Shown piece after piece: positions 7,824 to 14,993 of a DNA stretch of 24,353 nucleotides (positions within the stretch are counted from its first letter, which is position 1; each line of letters starts with the position of its first letter). The notes below the pieces were generated by a model. The model was not told the DNA's origin. It did not search any database and saw only the letters and a list, made by a program, of their open reading frames with translations. The DNA lies in contig JBMNCO010000221.1 in the NCBI GenBank assembly GCA_049366815.1, positions 1-24,353 on the forward strand. The letters are read 5' to 3'. Made by a program: the position numbers and the translations under genes. Origin of the DNA: CAYNYM01 sp049366815 (GTDB taxonomy: Bacteria > Desulfobacterota > DSM-4660 > Desulfatiglandales > HGW-15).

Positions 7824-8909
7824 ATGGGAAACAGAATTTACAATTTTAACGCCGGACCGGCTGCTCTGCCCCTTCCGGTCCTCGAACAGATCAAAGAAGA
7901 ATTGCTCGATTACCAGGGCTCCGGCATGTCCATCACGGAGATCAGCCACCGCTCCAAGTGGTTTGAGAATGTCATCAACGAGGCCGTTGCGAGGACAAAG
8001 AGGCTGCTCGGCATGGGAGATGAATTCCATGTCCTCTTTATGCAGGGGGGGGCGAGTCTTCAATTCTGCATGGTCCCCATGAACCTGGCAAGTGCCGACA
8101 AACCGGTCGATTATATCAATACGGGAACCTGGTCAACCAAGGCCATCAAGGAGGCCCAAATTCAGGGAAAGGACGTCCGGGTGATCGCCTCTTCGGAGGA
8201 CAGAAATTTCGCCTATATTCCCAAAGGCTTTCAAACAGACGAAACGGCATCCTATCTCCACTTTACCTCCAACAACACCATCAAGGGCACCCAGTGGGCC
8301 TCATTTCCCGAATCGGGCGACATCCCACTGGTCAGCGACATGTCATCGGACATCATGAGCCGCCCCTTTGACGTCAAGCCCTTCGGCCTGATCTATGCGG
8401 GGGCGCAGAAGAATATCGGCCCGTCGGGAACGGCCCTTGTCATCATCCGGCAAGACATGCTCGAGAGGGTCCCGGACAACCTCCCCACCATGATGAAATA
8501 CACGACCTTCGTGAAAGAAAACTCCCTGTACAACACCCCTTCATGTTTCACAATCTACACCATCAACCTGGTCCTGAAATGGCTGGAGGAGACCATAGGC
8601 GGCCTGGAGAAGATGGAACAGATTAATCGGGAAAAGGGGGACATCCTTTACGGCTTTATTGACCAGTCCGGCTTTTACAGGGGCACGACGGACCCGGACA
8701 GCCGCTCCCTGATGAACGTCACCTTCAGGCTGCCCAGCGAGGAACTGGAGGCCAGGTTCGTGGCCGAGGCCACGAAAGAGGGGCTGGGGGGACTCAAGGG
8801 CCATCGTTCCGTGGGAGGATGCCGGGCATCCATCTACAACGCCACAGGTCTGGCTGCCGTCAAGGCCCTTGTGGAGTTCATGAAGGCATTTGAAAAGAGA
8901 GAGGGGTAA
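7824..8909 (+). CDS. serC: Phosphoserine aminotransferase
   Basis: The 361-residue class V PLP aminotransferase converts 3-phosphohydroxypyruvate and glutamate to 3-phosphoserine in serine synthesis. It begins IYNFNAGPAALPLPVL (5-20), typical of SerC, and has FMQGGASLQF (72-81), a PLP lysine K196 in YAGAQKNIGPSG, and C-terminal HRSVGGCRASIYNA. The length matches the family norm of about 360. An in-frame TTG exists at 7818, but the ATG at 7824 is correctly spaced behind AAGGAGG, so it is preferred. It lies 24 bp after mobile-element copy 2 and 2 bp before asnS, so the two are surely co-transcribed. A G8 tract (8045-8052) lies in the GGAS region. No serA or serB is in the window. Confidence 0.96.
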   Translation: MGNRIYNFNAGPAALPLPVLEQIKEELLDYQGSGMSITEISHRSKWFENVINEAVARTKRLLGMGDEFHVLFMQGGASLQFCMVPMNLASADKPVDYINTGTWSTKAIKEAQIQGKDVRVIASSEDRNFAYIPKGFQTDETASYLHFTSNNTIKGTQWASFPESGDIPLVSDMSSDIMSRPFDVKPFGLIYAGAQKNIGPSGTALVIIRQDMLERVPDNLPTMMKYTTFVKENSLYNTPSCFTIYTINLVLKWLEETIGGLEKMEQINREKGDILYGFIDQSGFYRGTTDPDSRSLMNVTFRLPSEELEARFVAEATKEGLGGLKGHRSVGGCRASIYNATGLAAVKALVEFMKAFEKREG

Positions 8910-8911
8910 TC

Positions 8912-10303
8912 TTGAAAAGGGAAAGGATCGCCCGGGTATTGTCTTCGGCCGATGTCGATTTTAAGGCCACCGTCATGGGTTGGGTCAGGACCAAGAGGGA
9001 TTCGAAGGGTGGTTTCACCTTCATTGAGATCAACGACGGATCCTGCCTGAGCAACCTTCAGGTCATCGCCAACGACGATCTGCCCAACTACCGTGAAGAG
9101 GTGAGCCAGCTTCACACGGGTTGTTCCCTCAGGGTGACGGGGACGGTCGTAGCATCACCGGGAAAGGGGCAGCGCGTGGAAATGCGCGCAGACGAGATCC
9201 AGGTTTTGGGCTGGGCCCCCCCCGAAGTCTATCCCCTCCAGAAGAAAAGGCACACCTTTGAGTTTCTCAGGGACATCGCCCACCTGAGGCCCAGGACCAA
9301 CACCTTCGGCGCCGTGGCCAGGATCAGAAACGCCATGAGCGTGGCCATCCACACCTTTTTTCAGGAACGGGGTTTCCTCTACATTCATACACCCATCATC
9401 ACCGGGAGCGACTGTGAGGGTGCAGGGGAGATGTTCAGGGTCACCACCTTTGATCTGAACCAGGTCCCCCGTAAAGACGATCAGATCGATTTTGAAAAAG
9501 ACTTCTTCGGCGCCCCCGCCGGTCTGACCGTTAGCGGCCAACTCGAGGCGGAAATCTATGCCCTGTCCATGGGTGACGTTTACACCTTCGGGCCGACCTT
9601 CAGGGCGGAAAACTCCAACACCAGCCGGCACCTCGCCGAATTCTGGATGGTGGAACCCGAAATGGCCTTCTGTGAACTGGACGGTAATATCGAACTGGCC
9701 GTATCGCTCTTGAAACATATCTTCACCGATCTCCTGGATCACTGCGATGAAGACATGCGGTTTTTCAACCGGTTCATCGACACATCCCTCATCGAAAACC
9801 TCGAGGCGATAGTGACCAAGGACTTTCAGGTCCTCTCCTACACCGAGGCCGTAAAGATCCTGTCACAGGCTAAGGAGGCCTTTGAATTCCCCGTGGATTG
9901 GGGCAGCGATCTTCAATCCGAACACGAGAAGTATCTTTGCGAGAAGACCTTTAAAAGCCCTGTGGTCCTTATCGACTACCCGGCGGCGATCAAGCCCTTT
10001 TATATGAAGGTCAACGACGACGGCAAGACGGTCCGCGCCATGGATGTTCTGGTCCCCAAGATCGGTGAGATTATCGGCGGGAGTCAGCGCGAAGACGATT
10101 ACGACACGCTTCTGGAAAGGATCAAGGGATCGGGGCTCGACCCTGCTGACTACTGGTGGTATCTGGAACTCAGGAAATACGGGACCGCCCCGCACGCGGG
10201 TTTTGGTCTCGGCTTTGAACGCCTGATACAGTTCGTCACCGGCATGGCCAACATCCGGGATGTCATCCCGTTTCCCAGGACGCCGGGTAATGTGAATTTT
10301 TGA
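8912..10303 (+). CDS. asnS: Asparaginyl-tRNA synthetase
   Basis: The 463-residue class IIb aminoacyl-tRNA synthetase charges tRNA-Asn. An N-terminal OB-fold anticodon-binding domain (VMGWVRTKRDSKGGFTFIEI, about 21-40) is followed by the catalytic core: SGQLEAEIYALSMGDVYTFG, motif 2 TFRAENSNTSRHLAEF (about 229-244), and motif 3 GFGLGFERLIQF near the C-terminus. The ending RDVIPFPRTPG is characteristic of AsnRS rather than AspRS. The start codon is TTG at 8912, two bases after the serC stop, with GAGAGGGG just upstream; no closer ATG fits the conserved N-terminus. A C8 tract occurs at 9226-9233. An intrinsic terminator follows. Confidence 0.96.
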   Translation: MKRERIARVLSSADVDFKATVMGWVRTKRDSKGGFTFIEINDGSCLSNLQVIANDDLPNYREEVSQLHTGCSLRVTGTVVASPGKGQRVEMRADEIQVLGWAPPEVYPLQKKRHTFEFLRDIAHLRPRTNTFGAVARIRNAMSVAIHTFFQERGFLYIHTPIITGSDCEGAGEMFRVTTFDLNQVPRKDDQIDFEKDFFGAPAGLTVSGQLEAEIYALSMGDVYTFGPTFRAENSNTSRHLAEFWMVEPEMAFCELDGNIELAVSLLKHIFTDLLDHCDEDMRFFNRFIDTSLIENLEAIVTKDFQVLSYTEAVKILSQAKEAFEFPVDWGSDLQSEHEKYLCEKTFKSPVVLIDYPAAIKPFYMKVNDDGKTVRAMDVLVPKIGEIIGGSQREDDYDTLLERIKGSGLDPADYWWYLELRKYGTAPHAGFGLGFERLIQFVTGMANIRDVIPFPRTPGNVNF

Positions 10304-10369
10304 CCCTCACTGTGACTGTCCCGGTGATCCCTTCCATCCCTGGATGCATCACGGCCTGAAAACCCTGAA

Positions 10370-10402
10370 GGCAATTCCCGCGACACCGGGGATTGCCTTT
10401 TT
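10370..10402 (+). terminator. Intrinsic terminator after serC-asnS
   Basis: GGCAATTCCC (10370-10379) pairs with GGGGATTGCC (10388-10397) as a 10-bp stem with one wobble, around an 8-base loop. TTTTT (10398-10402) follows at once. It lies 67 bases past the asnS stop and just before the convergent PilZ-like gene ends, so the stem may also help stop transcription from the other side. Confidence 0.88.
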
Positions 10403-10404
10403 CC

Positions 10405-10770
10405 TTAATGGGGCTTTTGCCCGCATCCCTGTTCCAGGATCTGCAGACCAATCACATAGTGCCCCCTGAAACGTCCTTCCTCTTCTTTTTTTATGTGCCG
10501 GATCTCCGTGTCCAAACAGATGATCGGGCAAAGAAGGCTGGACGTGTAGTACTTCAGCGGCAGGACATCTCCTTCACTCAAGGCCCCGAGGATCTCTGAA
10601 CCCTCCCTGACCAGCACACACATGGCATCCGGCACAATATTCCATATTCGGAAGTGATGAAGACAATGGAGCCCCTGGAGCGAAAATTCGACGCTTTCGC
10701 ACTGTTCCGTCTGAAAGTCCAGTTCCTTGCCGCCCTTAAAAGACCTGTCTTGGATGAGGCATTCCTTCAT
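10405..10770 (-). CDS. Small PilZ-like domain protein
   Basis: The 121-residue protein has a pattern seen in short PilZ-type proteins: a strand ending in FRIWNIVPDAMCVLVREGS (40-58), a strongly basic/aromatic strand LPLKYY (70-75), and TEIRHIKKEEEGRFRGHYVIG (88-108), the usual last strands. PilZ domains bind c-di-GMP through an N-terminal RxxxR and a D/NxSxxG motif. Neither is clearly present: the N-terminus has only scattered basic residues, and NIVPDA stands where the second motif would be. So ligand binding is doubtful. The start has GGAG 8 bases upstream. It is convergent with asnS. The assignment rests on pattern memory and is moderate. Confidence 0.65.
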   Translation of the reverse strand: MKECLIQDRSFKGGKELDFQTEQCESVEFSLQGLHCLHHFRIWNIVPDAMCVLVREGSEILGALSEGDVLPLKYYTSSLLCPIICLDTEIRHIKKEEEGRFRGHYVIGLQILEQGCGQKPH

Positions 10771-10943
10771 AAGTCAGTCTCCTGTGACCTTGGATTGTTT
10801 TCACAATGTCCTCCCAGTGTTCCAAAAACCGATGAGAAAGAGAGGCGCCGACACCTATCCACCTCAGCAATAAGCGTGCCAACAGGTAATAAGAAACAGA
10901 AGGCTGGAGGGCCGCTGATGTTCGGTCACAATTTTGAAGCAAT

Positions 10944-10977
10944 CCCTTTCGAATTTTTCAAAGGGCCAAAATGTTAC
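10944..10977 (+). repeat. Right half of the MITE-like element (copy 3a)
   Basis: CCCTTTCGAATTTTTCAAAG followed by GGCCAAAATGTTAC matches the right end of the family, including the GTTAC tip. Homology stops immediately to the left, so the left half is missing or decayed. The flanking bases are CTGATTTG. It is on the same strand as copies 1, 4 and 5. Confidence 0.85.
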
Positions 10978-11064
10978 CTGATTTGGTAAAGGGCCTGGGC
11001 ATTTGTGACGGCCCCGGATCCGCCCCTGATGCCCTGAAGGCCCATACCTACACAATCCTTCTAA

Positions 11065-11104
11065 ATGTCATATTTATGACATATGTAGTGAAGAATATAT
11101 GACA
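11065..11104. promoter_or_regulatory. Palindromic operator-like site with an extra half-site, downstream of AOR
   Basis: ATGTCATA-TT-TATGACAT (11065-11082) is an inverted repeat with perfect 8-bp arms. A third TATGACA half-site lies at 11098-11104. Read as TGTCA-N6-TGACA, it has the 16-bp geometry of CRP/FNR-superfamily sites. It lies about 295 bp upstream of the PilZ-like gene and 129 bp beyond the AOR stop. The binding protein is unknown. Confidence 0.45.
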
Positions 11105-11134
11105 ATCATCCGGCAGTGTCCGCTTAGGATTTTG

Positions 11135-11170
11135 GTATGCGTTAGGCCCTTTCCAATAACTGTGTGGAAA
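11135..11170 (+). repeat. Left half of the MITE-like element (copy 3b)
   Basis: GTATGCGTTAGG followed by CCCTTTCCAATAACTGTGTG and GAAA matches the left end of the family. Homology ends just past GTGGAAAA, so the central and right parts are absent. It lies 62 bases from the AOR stop codon. With copy 4 at 14994-15070, in the same orientation, it brackets the whole AOR module. Confidence 0.85.
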
Positions 11171-11232
11171 ACGAGAAGAGAAGAGTTGAGTTGACACCCT
11201 TCCCCTCTCAGTTTTTGTCCAAAATGAAGACC

Positions 11233-12969
11233 CTAATCAACGAAATTGTGAACGGAATCCAGATCCTCCTCGGATACATCGAAGACAAGGTTGTGCGGCG
11301 CCAACTTCTCGGTCCGGAAGAACTCGGGCAGTCTGTCGTCGGCCGCCGTGAACCCGGCCCGCTTGTTGAAATCTCTTTCCATGGCCAGGACCTTTTTCCC
11401 GAGACCTGTCACGTCATCAGTCGTCAGGGAAAGGCCGTACTTGGCGTTGAGCATGTCCACGATGGCGACCAATGCGTCCGGGATATCCATGACCGGGAAG
11501 GCCACAAACAGACAGAGACCTGCGGTGTCGATGGCGGCGGTGGCGATCTGAAGATCCCTGGAAAGGGCGGCCTGGCCCTCCGCTTTCAGGGGGTTTACAT
11601 CACCCCCGACCTTCATGATGTTCGGCGCAATGGTGTACCCGGCGGTGTGATCCGCGCCCATCGTCGAAGTGGCATAGGTCACACCGATACCCTTGATGGC
11701 CCGGGGATCATAGGCGGGAAAGGCCTGTCCTTTGACTACGGCAACATGCCGAACGCCGAAGGTCTTGCCCACGACCGCCGCCCCGGCGCCCAAGATCCTG
11801 CCAAGGGGTGTACCCCGGCCGATTTCACCCAGCAGTTCTTCAGCTCCTACGGCATCCCCAAAGGCCTTTACGCCTCCCTCCATGGCCACGGCCACGGCAT
11901 TGCCCGTTTCAATGGTATCGAGTCCTATATCATCACAGGCCCTGTCGATCCTGGCAATGGCGTCCAGATCGTCGATGCCGCAGTTGGGGCCCCATGCCCA
12001 GACGGTCTCATATTCCGGCCACTTGGAAACGTATTCGCCATCAGCGTCATTGAAAATCCCCGAGCATCGGATAACGCACCCCGCCATGCAGCCGTGGCTC
12101 GTATCCCCTTTGCGCTCTGTGGTTACCTTGTTCAGGCTCTCTCCCCCGACCTTGTCGGCCCCCTCGAACCGACCGGCACTGAAGTTTCGGGTCGGAAGCC
12201 CGCCGGCCTCATTGATGATGTTGATCAGGATATCGGTTCCATAGTTGGTCAGTCCCTCACTGGTGACCGGATGTTGCTGGATTGCAGATGCAAATCGTTT
12301 TGCCGCGGCCTTGAAGCCCTCAGGGTCAACTAAAGGGGCCATTTCCGAACCAGAGGGATCAACGATGACCGCCTTGAGTCCCTTTGAACCCATTACGGCA
12401 CCCATTCCACCCCGCCCCGCATGCCGTGCCGGACGAAGGTCTCTGTCCGTAAAGGCGACGCTGGCACCGGCCATCTTCCATTCACCGGCCTGGCCGATGC
12501 TGATAAATCCGACCTTGTCGCCGTATTCCTGTCTGAGTTTGTCCACGGTCGCATAGTTGCCGAGTCCCTTGAGCCCGTCCGCCGGGCTGAGCTCCGTCTT
12601 GTCTTTTCCCACATAGAGTTTATAGATTTTCCCGACTTCGGGCAGTCCCTCGACAATCAGAGCGGCAATGCCGAGTCTGGCCAGGTAGGCCCCTGGCTGT
12701 CCACCGGAATTGGCCTCCTTGATGGTCCCTGTCAGAGGGCTCTTTGCGCCGACCGATGTCCGTCCGGAATTGGCACAGTTGGTTCCACCGAGCAGCCCCG
12801 GCGCAATCACCAGCTTGTTGGCCGGCCCGATGGCCGTGCAGGCAGGATCCACCTCTTTTGAGACAATGGCGGAGGTCAGCCCCCTTCCTCCCAGACCTTC
12901 GTAGACCGGGGGGACTTCTTCACTCTTGATCGACAGATCGGACATGTTGACTCTAAGGATTCTAAACAT
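11233..12969 (-). CDS. Tungsten-type aldehyde:ferredoxin oxidoreductase family protein
   Basis: The 578-residue AOR-family enzyme would bind a bis-pterin tungsten (or molybdenum) cofactor and one [4Fe-4S] cluster, oxidising aldehydes to acids with ferredoxin, or the reverse. The N-terminal pterin domain shows YEGLGGRGL (23-31), SPLTGT (77-82), and HAGRGGMGAVMGSKGLKA (183-200). Cluster ligands are likely C294, C298, C302 and C486 (DTAGLC). PEYET (318-322) and AYDPRAIKGIGVTYATS (419-435) are also family signatures. The first three cysteines are spaced CX3CX3C, unlike the CX2CX3C of Pyrococcus AOR. A longer frame opens at 13032, but the ATG at 12969 follows AAAGGAGGG and begins with the typical MFRILRV. 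It is divergent from the MoaD-like/ThiF genes, which probably serve its cofactor. Substrate unknown. Confidence 0.92.
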   Translation of the reverse strand: MFRILRVNMSDLSIKSEEVPPVYEGLGGRGLTSAIVSKEVDPACTAIGPANKLVIAPGLLGGTNCANSGRTSVGAKSPLTGTIKEANSGGQPGAYLARLGIAALIVEGLPEVGKIYKLYVGKDKTELSPADGLKGLGNYATVDKLRQEYGDKVGFISIGQAGEWKMAGASVAFTDRDLRPARHAGRGGMGAVMGSKGLKAVIVDPSGSEMAPLVDPEGFKAAAKRFASAIQQHPVTSEGLTNYGTDILINIINEAGGLPTRNFSAGRFEGADKVGGESLNKVTTERKGDTSHGCMAGCVIRCSGIFNDADGEYVSKWPEYETVWAWGPNCGIDDLDAIARIDRACDDIGLDTIETGNAVAVAMEGGVKAFGDAVGAEELLGEIGRGTPLGRILGAGAAVVGKTFGVRHVAVVKGQAFPAYDPRAIKGIGVTYATSTMGADHTAGYTIAPNIMKVGGDVNPLKAEGQAALSRDLQIATAAIDTAGLCLFVAFPVMDIPDALVAIVDMLNAKYGLSLTTDDVTGLGKKVLAMERDFNKRAGFTAADDRLPEFFRTEKLAPHNLVFDVSEEDLDSVHNFVD

Positions 12970-13501
12970 GGTACCCTCCTTTGCTGTTTGGAGATGATTA
13001 AACGGAAACAGGAGATCACCCTGACTTTCCAAGGCCGTAAGTTTCGATTTCCGGCACGATGGTCATGAAGAGCCCGCAGGCCCCTTTGATTGACATACCC
13101 CTTTCTTTGGTACCCGGAGTCAGCCTACACAGTCTCAGAAGGCACACCATTCACCTGTGAAACCCGGGATGCCGCGGAGAAGGAAGGACAGTGAAAAGAC
13201 GTCAAATCCGAACAACGCAACATCATAAACTCCAAAAAATATTTTCCCATATTGACAGGCCCACAGCAAGAAAATTTCTCAAGAAAATCAAATAAATATA
13301 TCATATATGACATATTTAAAACAAAACCATGCATTGACTTCAGCTCTCCTTTGGAAAATAATGATTCGTAAAGAAGTGTCTCCGAACGGTCCTTTATGAT
13401 GGACCTTAAATAAACGCAGCAGAACGCCCGGCTCGGTTTTTCCAAAGGACCCGAGATCGATCCGAATCAGACATTCCCCCTTCTTTTTGTCGGGAGGCCC
13501 C
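12970..13501. other. 532-bp divergent regulatory region between AOR and the MoaD-like genes
   Basis: This gap must hold the promoters of both the AOR gene (leftward) and the MoaD-like/E1 operon (rightward). The part around 13200-13330 is clearly more AT-rich than its surroundings and contains a 24-bp near-perfect inverted repeat (13294-13317). No convincing -35/-10 or sigma-54 pair was found on either strand. A 26-codon open frame (13016-13096, minus) precedes AOR, but its ribosome binding site is badly spaced. Confidence 0.65.
13294..13317. promoter_or_regulatory. 24-bp near-perfect inverted repeat, likely operator of the AOR module
   Basis: The two 12-base arms, AAATATATCATA and TATGACATATTT, are reverse complements except for one mismatched pair. 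The centre contains ATGACATAT, shared with the palindrome at 11065-11082 on the other side of AOR. It lies about 325 bp from the AOR start and 185 bp from the first MoaD-like start, between the divergent units. Spacing of the TGTCA-like halves here is N4, against N6 in the other site, so the two may bind different proteins. Confidence 0.5.
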
Positions 13502-13741
13502 GTGGCCCTTCAGATCTTCCTGAGTTCGTCGCTCCGAAGTCACGTCCCGGATTACGATCCGGCCGGGGGTCTCCGTATGGATATAGAAGGGAAGATGCGT
13601 GTGGCGGAGGTCTGCAATAGACTTTCCATCCCGGTGGAACGTGTCAAGATCGTGATGGTCGACGGCATTGGGAGGTCTTTGGAACACATCCTTGAAGGGG
13701 ACGAAAGGGTAGGACTATTTCCTCCCGTAGGAGGCGGCTAA
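13502..13741 (+). CDS. MoaD/ThiS-like ubiquitin-fold protein with C-terminal Gly-Gly
   Basis: The 79-residue beta-grasp protein ends LFPPVGGG, the diglycine tail that in MoaD and ThiS is adenylated and thiocarboxylated for sulfur transfer. It has an N-terminal strand VALQIFLSSSLR, a helix with VAEVCNRLSIPVERVKIVMVDG, and the GDERVGLFPPV strand. This is the standard layout. GTG at 13502 is chosen because GGGAGG lies 4 bases upstream; the alternative TTG at 13487 has no good site. The stop overlaps the next start (TAATG). Its place beside AOR and an E1-like gene suggests it donates sulfur for the metal-binding pterin dithiolene. It could instead be a dedicated paralogue of the housekeeping MoaD. 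Confidence 0.85.
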   Translation: MALQIFLSSSLRSHVPDYDPAGGLRMDIEGKMRVAEVCNRLSIPVERVKIVMVDGIGRSLEHILEGDERVGLFPPVGGG

Positions 13742-14091
13742 TGTCGGATGATAAAAGCAGCAGACCGGTCGAGGTCGCGGTCTTCGGTTCACTCAGGCGG
13801 TTCATGGACAGCCAAGGGCTTCCCTACCGTCTCGAAAGGCAGGCCCCTGAGGAAGGCATGTCGGCTCACCTGTTGGCCCGGGATCTCAACATCCCCCTGG
13901 AAAAAATCGAAGCGGTTTTTCTGAACGGGCAGGTCATCAATATCTACGATCCGGTCTATCCCGGCGATCGGGTGGCCTTTTTCCCCCAGGGAACCCCTGG
14001 ACCCTACCGGGTCTTTCTTGGAATGATGAGAGAAAACAGGGAACGTGAAAGAAGGGAGAAGTCCGGAGAGAATGGTGGAAACACGTGTTGA
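13741..14091 (+). CDS. Second MoaD-like ubiquitin-fold protein, extended tail without Gly-Gly
   Basis: The 116-residue protein repeats the beta-grasp pattern of its neighbour: VEVAVFGSLRRFM (10-22), SAHLLARDLNIPLEKIEAVFLNGQV (41-65), and YPGDRVAFFPQGTPGPYRV (78-96). Where a diglycine end would be, the chain continues as GTPGPYRVFLGM, then a strongly charged tail to residue 116. So it cannot be activated at a terminal GG unless it is cleaved, and no internal GG lies at the right place. The likely roles, as a regulatory or structural partner of AOR or of the first MoaD-like protein, are inference. Start and stop overlap its neighbours: TAATG with the gene before, about 20 bases with the gene after. 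Confidence 0.82.
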   Translation: MSDDKSSRPVEVAVFGSLRRFMDSQGLPYRLERQAPEEGMSAHLLARDLNIPLEKIEAVFLNGQVINIYDPVYPGDRVAFFPQGTPGPYRVFLGMMRENRERERREKSGENGGNTC

Positions 14092-14971
14092 CATGATTGA
14101 GGAAGAGACCTTTGCCTTGCTGATTCGGCGGCAATCTGAAATCATTGCTCACCTGTCTGGGAAACAGATCCGGGTGATCAGGGATCGCTCGGCCCTGGAA
14201 ATCTCCAGGACCACGCAGCGGAGTCTCCATGAGATCTACGAGGCGGCGCTCCGGCAGGAGATCTGTCCCTTCCGATACGTTCGAAATCTCTACGCCCTTT
14301 CGCTTGGTGAACAGCTCACCCTCGCCCGGTCCTGCGTAGCCGTCATCGGGGCCGGTGGGCTCGGGGGCCAGGTCATTCTCTTGCTTGCGAGGACGGGCGT
14401 CGGGCGTCTTATCGTGGTGGACAGCGACGCCTTTGATGAGACCAACCTGAACCGGCAGGCCCTCAGCACCATGGAAGATCTGGGGAAACCCAAGGCCCAT
14501 GTGGCGGCATCTACGGTGGCCCGCATAAATCCCGGCGTCAGGGTGACACCGCACCAGGTCAGGCTCACCACCGCCGATGCGCCTACCATCCTTCGCGGTT
14601 CCGAGGTGCTCGTAGACGCCCTCGACAGTATCAGGGACCGGTTCATGCTGGAGAGTGCGGCGAAGGAGATGGGGGTCCCCCTCGTCCACGGCGCGGTGGC
14701 CGGGTTTGAGGGACGATTCATGACCATGCTCCCCGGGGATGAAGGGATGGCCCTGCTCTACGGCACGGACAGCACCGGGGCCGGCTCAGAGGTATCCCCG
14801 GAGGCGGCATTGGGCGTGTCGGCCTTCTCCCCCGCCCTCATCGCCACCCTCCAGGGCATGGAAGTATTGAAGCTTCTCCTCAAGAGGGGCAGGATCGGGC
14901 AAAACCGTATGGTCCACGCGGATCTTGAAGAAGGGGAATTAAGGCACTTTTCCTTTGCAAAGGAAGCGTGA
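14072..14971 (+). CDS. ThiF/MoeB/HesA-type E1-like adenylyltransferase
   Basis: The roughly 299-residue E1-like enzyme adenylates the C-terminus of a ubiquitin-fold sulfur carrier. Motifs include VIGAGGLGGQ (91-100) for ATP, VVDSDAFDETNLNRQ (115-129) with the conserved Asp, Asn and Arg, LGKPKA (137-142), and DALDSIRDRF (182-191). The zinc-binding CXXC pairs of MoeB and ThiF are absent; only two cysteines, in EICPF and RSCVA, remain. An N-terminal helical region of about 65 residues precedes the fold. The exact start is uncertain: GTG 14045, ATG 14072 and ATG 14093 are all in frame, and 14072 is a compromise, as none has an ideal site. It overlaps the second MoaD-like gene, so translation is coupled. 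The last codons contain a perfect palindrome, TTCCTTTGCAAAGGAA (14950-14965). Likely activates the GG-ending protein at 13502. Confidence 0.9.
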   Translation: MVETRVDMIEEETFALLIRRQSEIIAHLSGKQIRVIRDRSALEISRTTQRSLHEIYEAALRQEICPFRYVRNLYALSLGEQLTLARSCVAVIGAGGLGGQVILLLARTGVGRLIVVDSDAFDETNLNRQALSTMEDLGKPKAHVAASTVARINPGVRVTPHQVRLTTADAPTILRGSEVLVDALDSIRDRFMLESAAKEMGVPLVHGAVAGFEGRFMTMLPGDEGMALLYGTDSTGAGSEVSPEAALGVSAFSPALIATLQGMEVLKLLLKRGRIGQNRMVHADLEEGELRHFSFAKEA

Positions 14972-14993
14972 CGGTTCTCCAGGTCTCCATTTC

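Larger units (their letters stand above)
10771..11232. other. 462-bp intergenic region with two element halves and a palindromic site
   Basis: No convincing gene lies here. The region would hold the promoter of the PilZ-like gene (minus strand) and the 3' end of the AOR transcript. It contains a right half (10944-10977) and a left half (11135-11170) of the palindromic element family, in the order right then left. Between them lies an AT-rich stretch (11061-11104) with repeated TATGACA half-sites. Open frames here have no ribosome binding site and no family resemblance. Confidence 0.7.

Noticed and set aside
11164..12333. A 389-codon plus-strand open frame opposite the AOR gene
   Set aside because: It lies wholly antisense to most of a well-supported enzyme gene, starts inside element copy 3b, and shows no family motif. 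It is a shadow of GC-rich coding sequence.
13016..13096. A 26-codon open frame just upstream of AOR on the minus strand (ACGLFMTIVPEIETYGLGKS)
   Set aside because: The GGGG run is only about one base from the ATG, the peptide matches nothing I know, and frames of this size are common by chance.
13125..13445. A 106-codon minus-strand frame in the AOR-MoaD gap
   Set aside because: No ribosome site, Cys/Phe-rich random composition, and it runs across the AT-rich inverted repeat. Judged non-coding.
14950..14965. Perfect palindrome TTCCTTTGCAAAGGAA as a terminator of the E1-like gene
   Set aside because: It lies inside the last codons, has no loop beyond a few bases and no following T run. It is probably coding coincidence.
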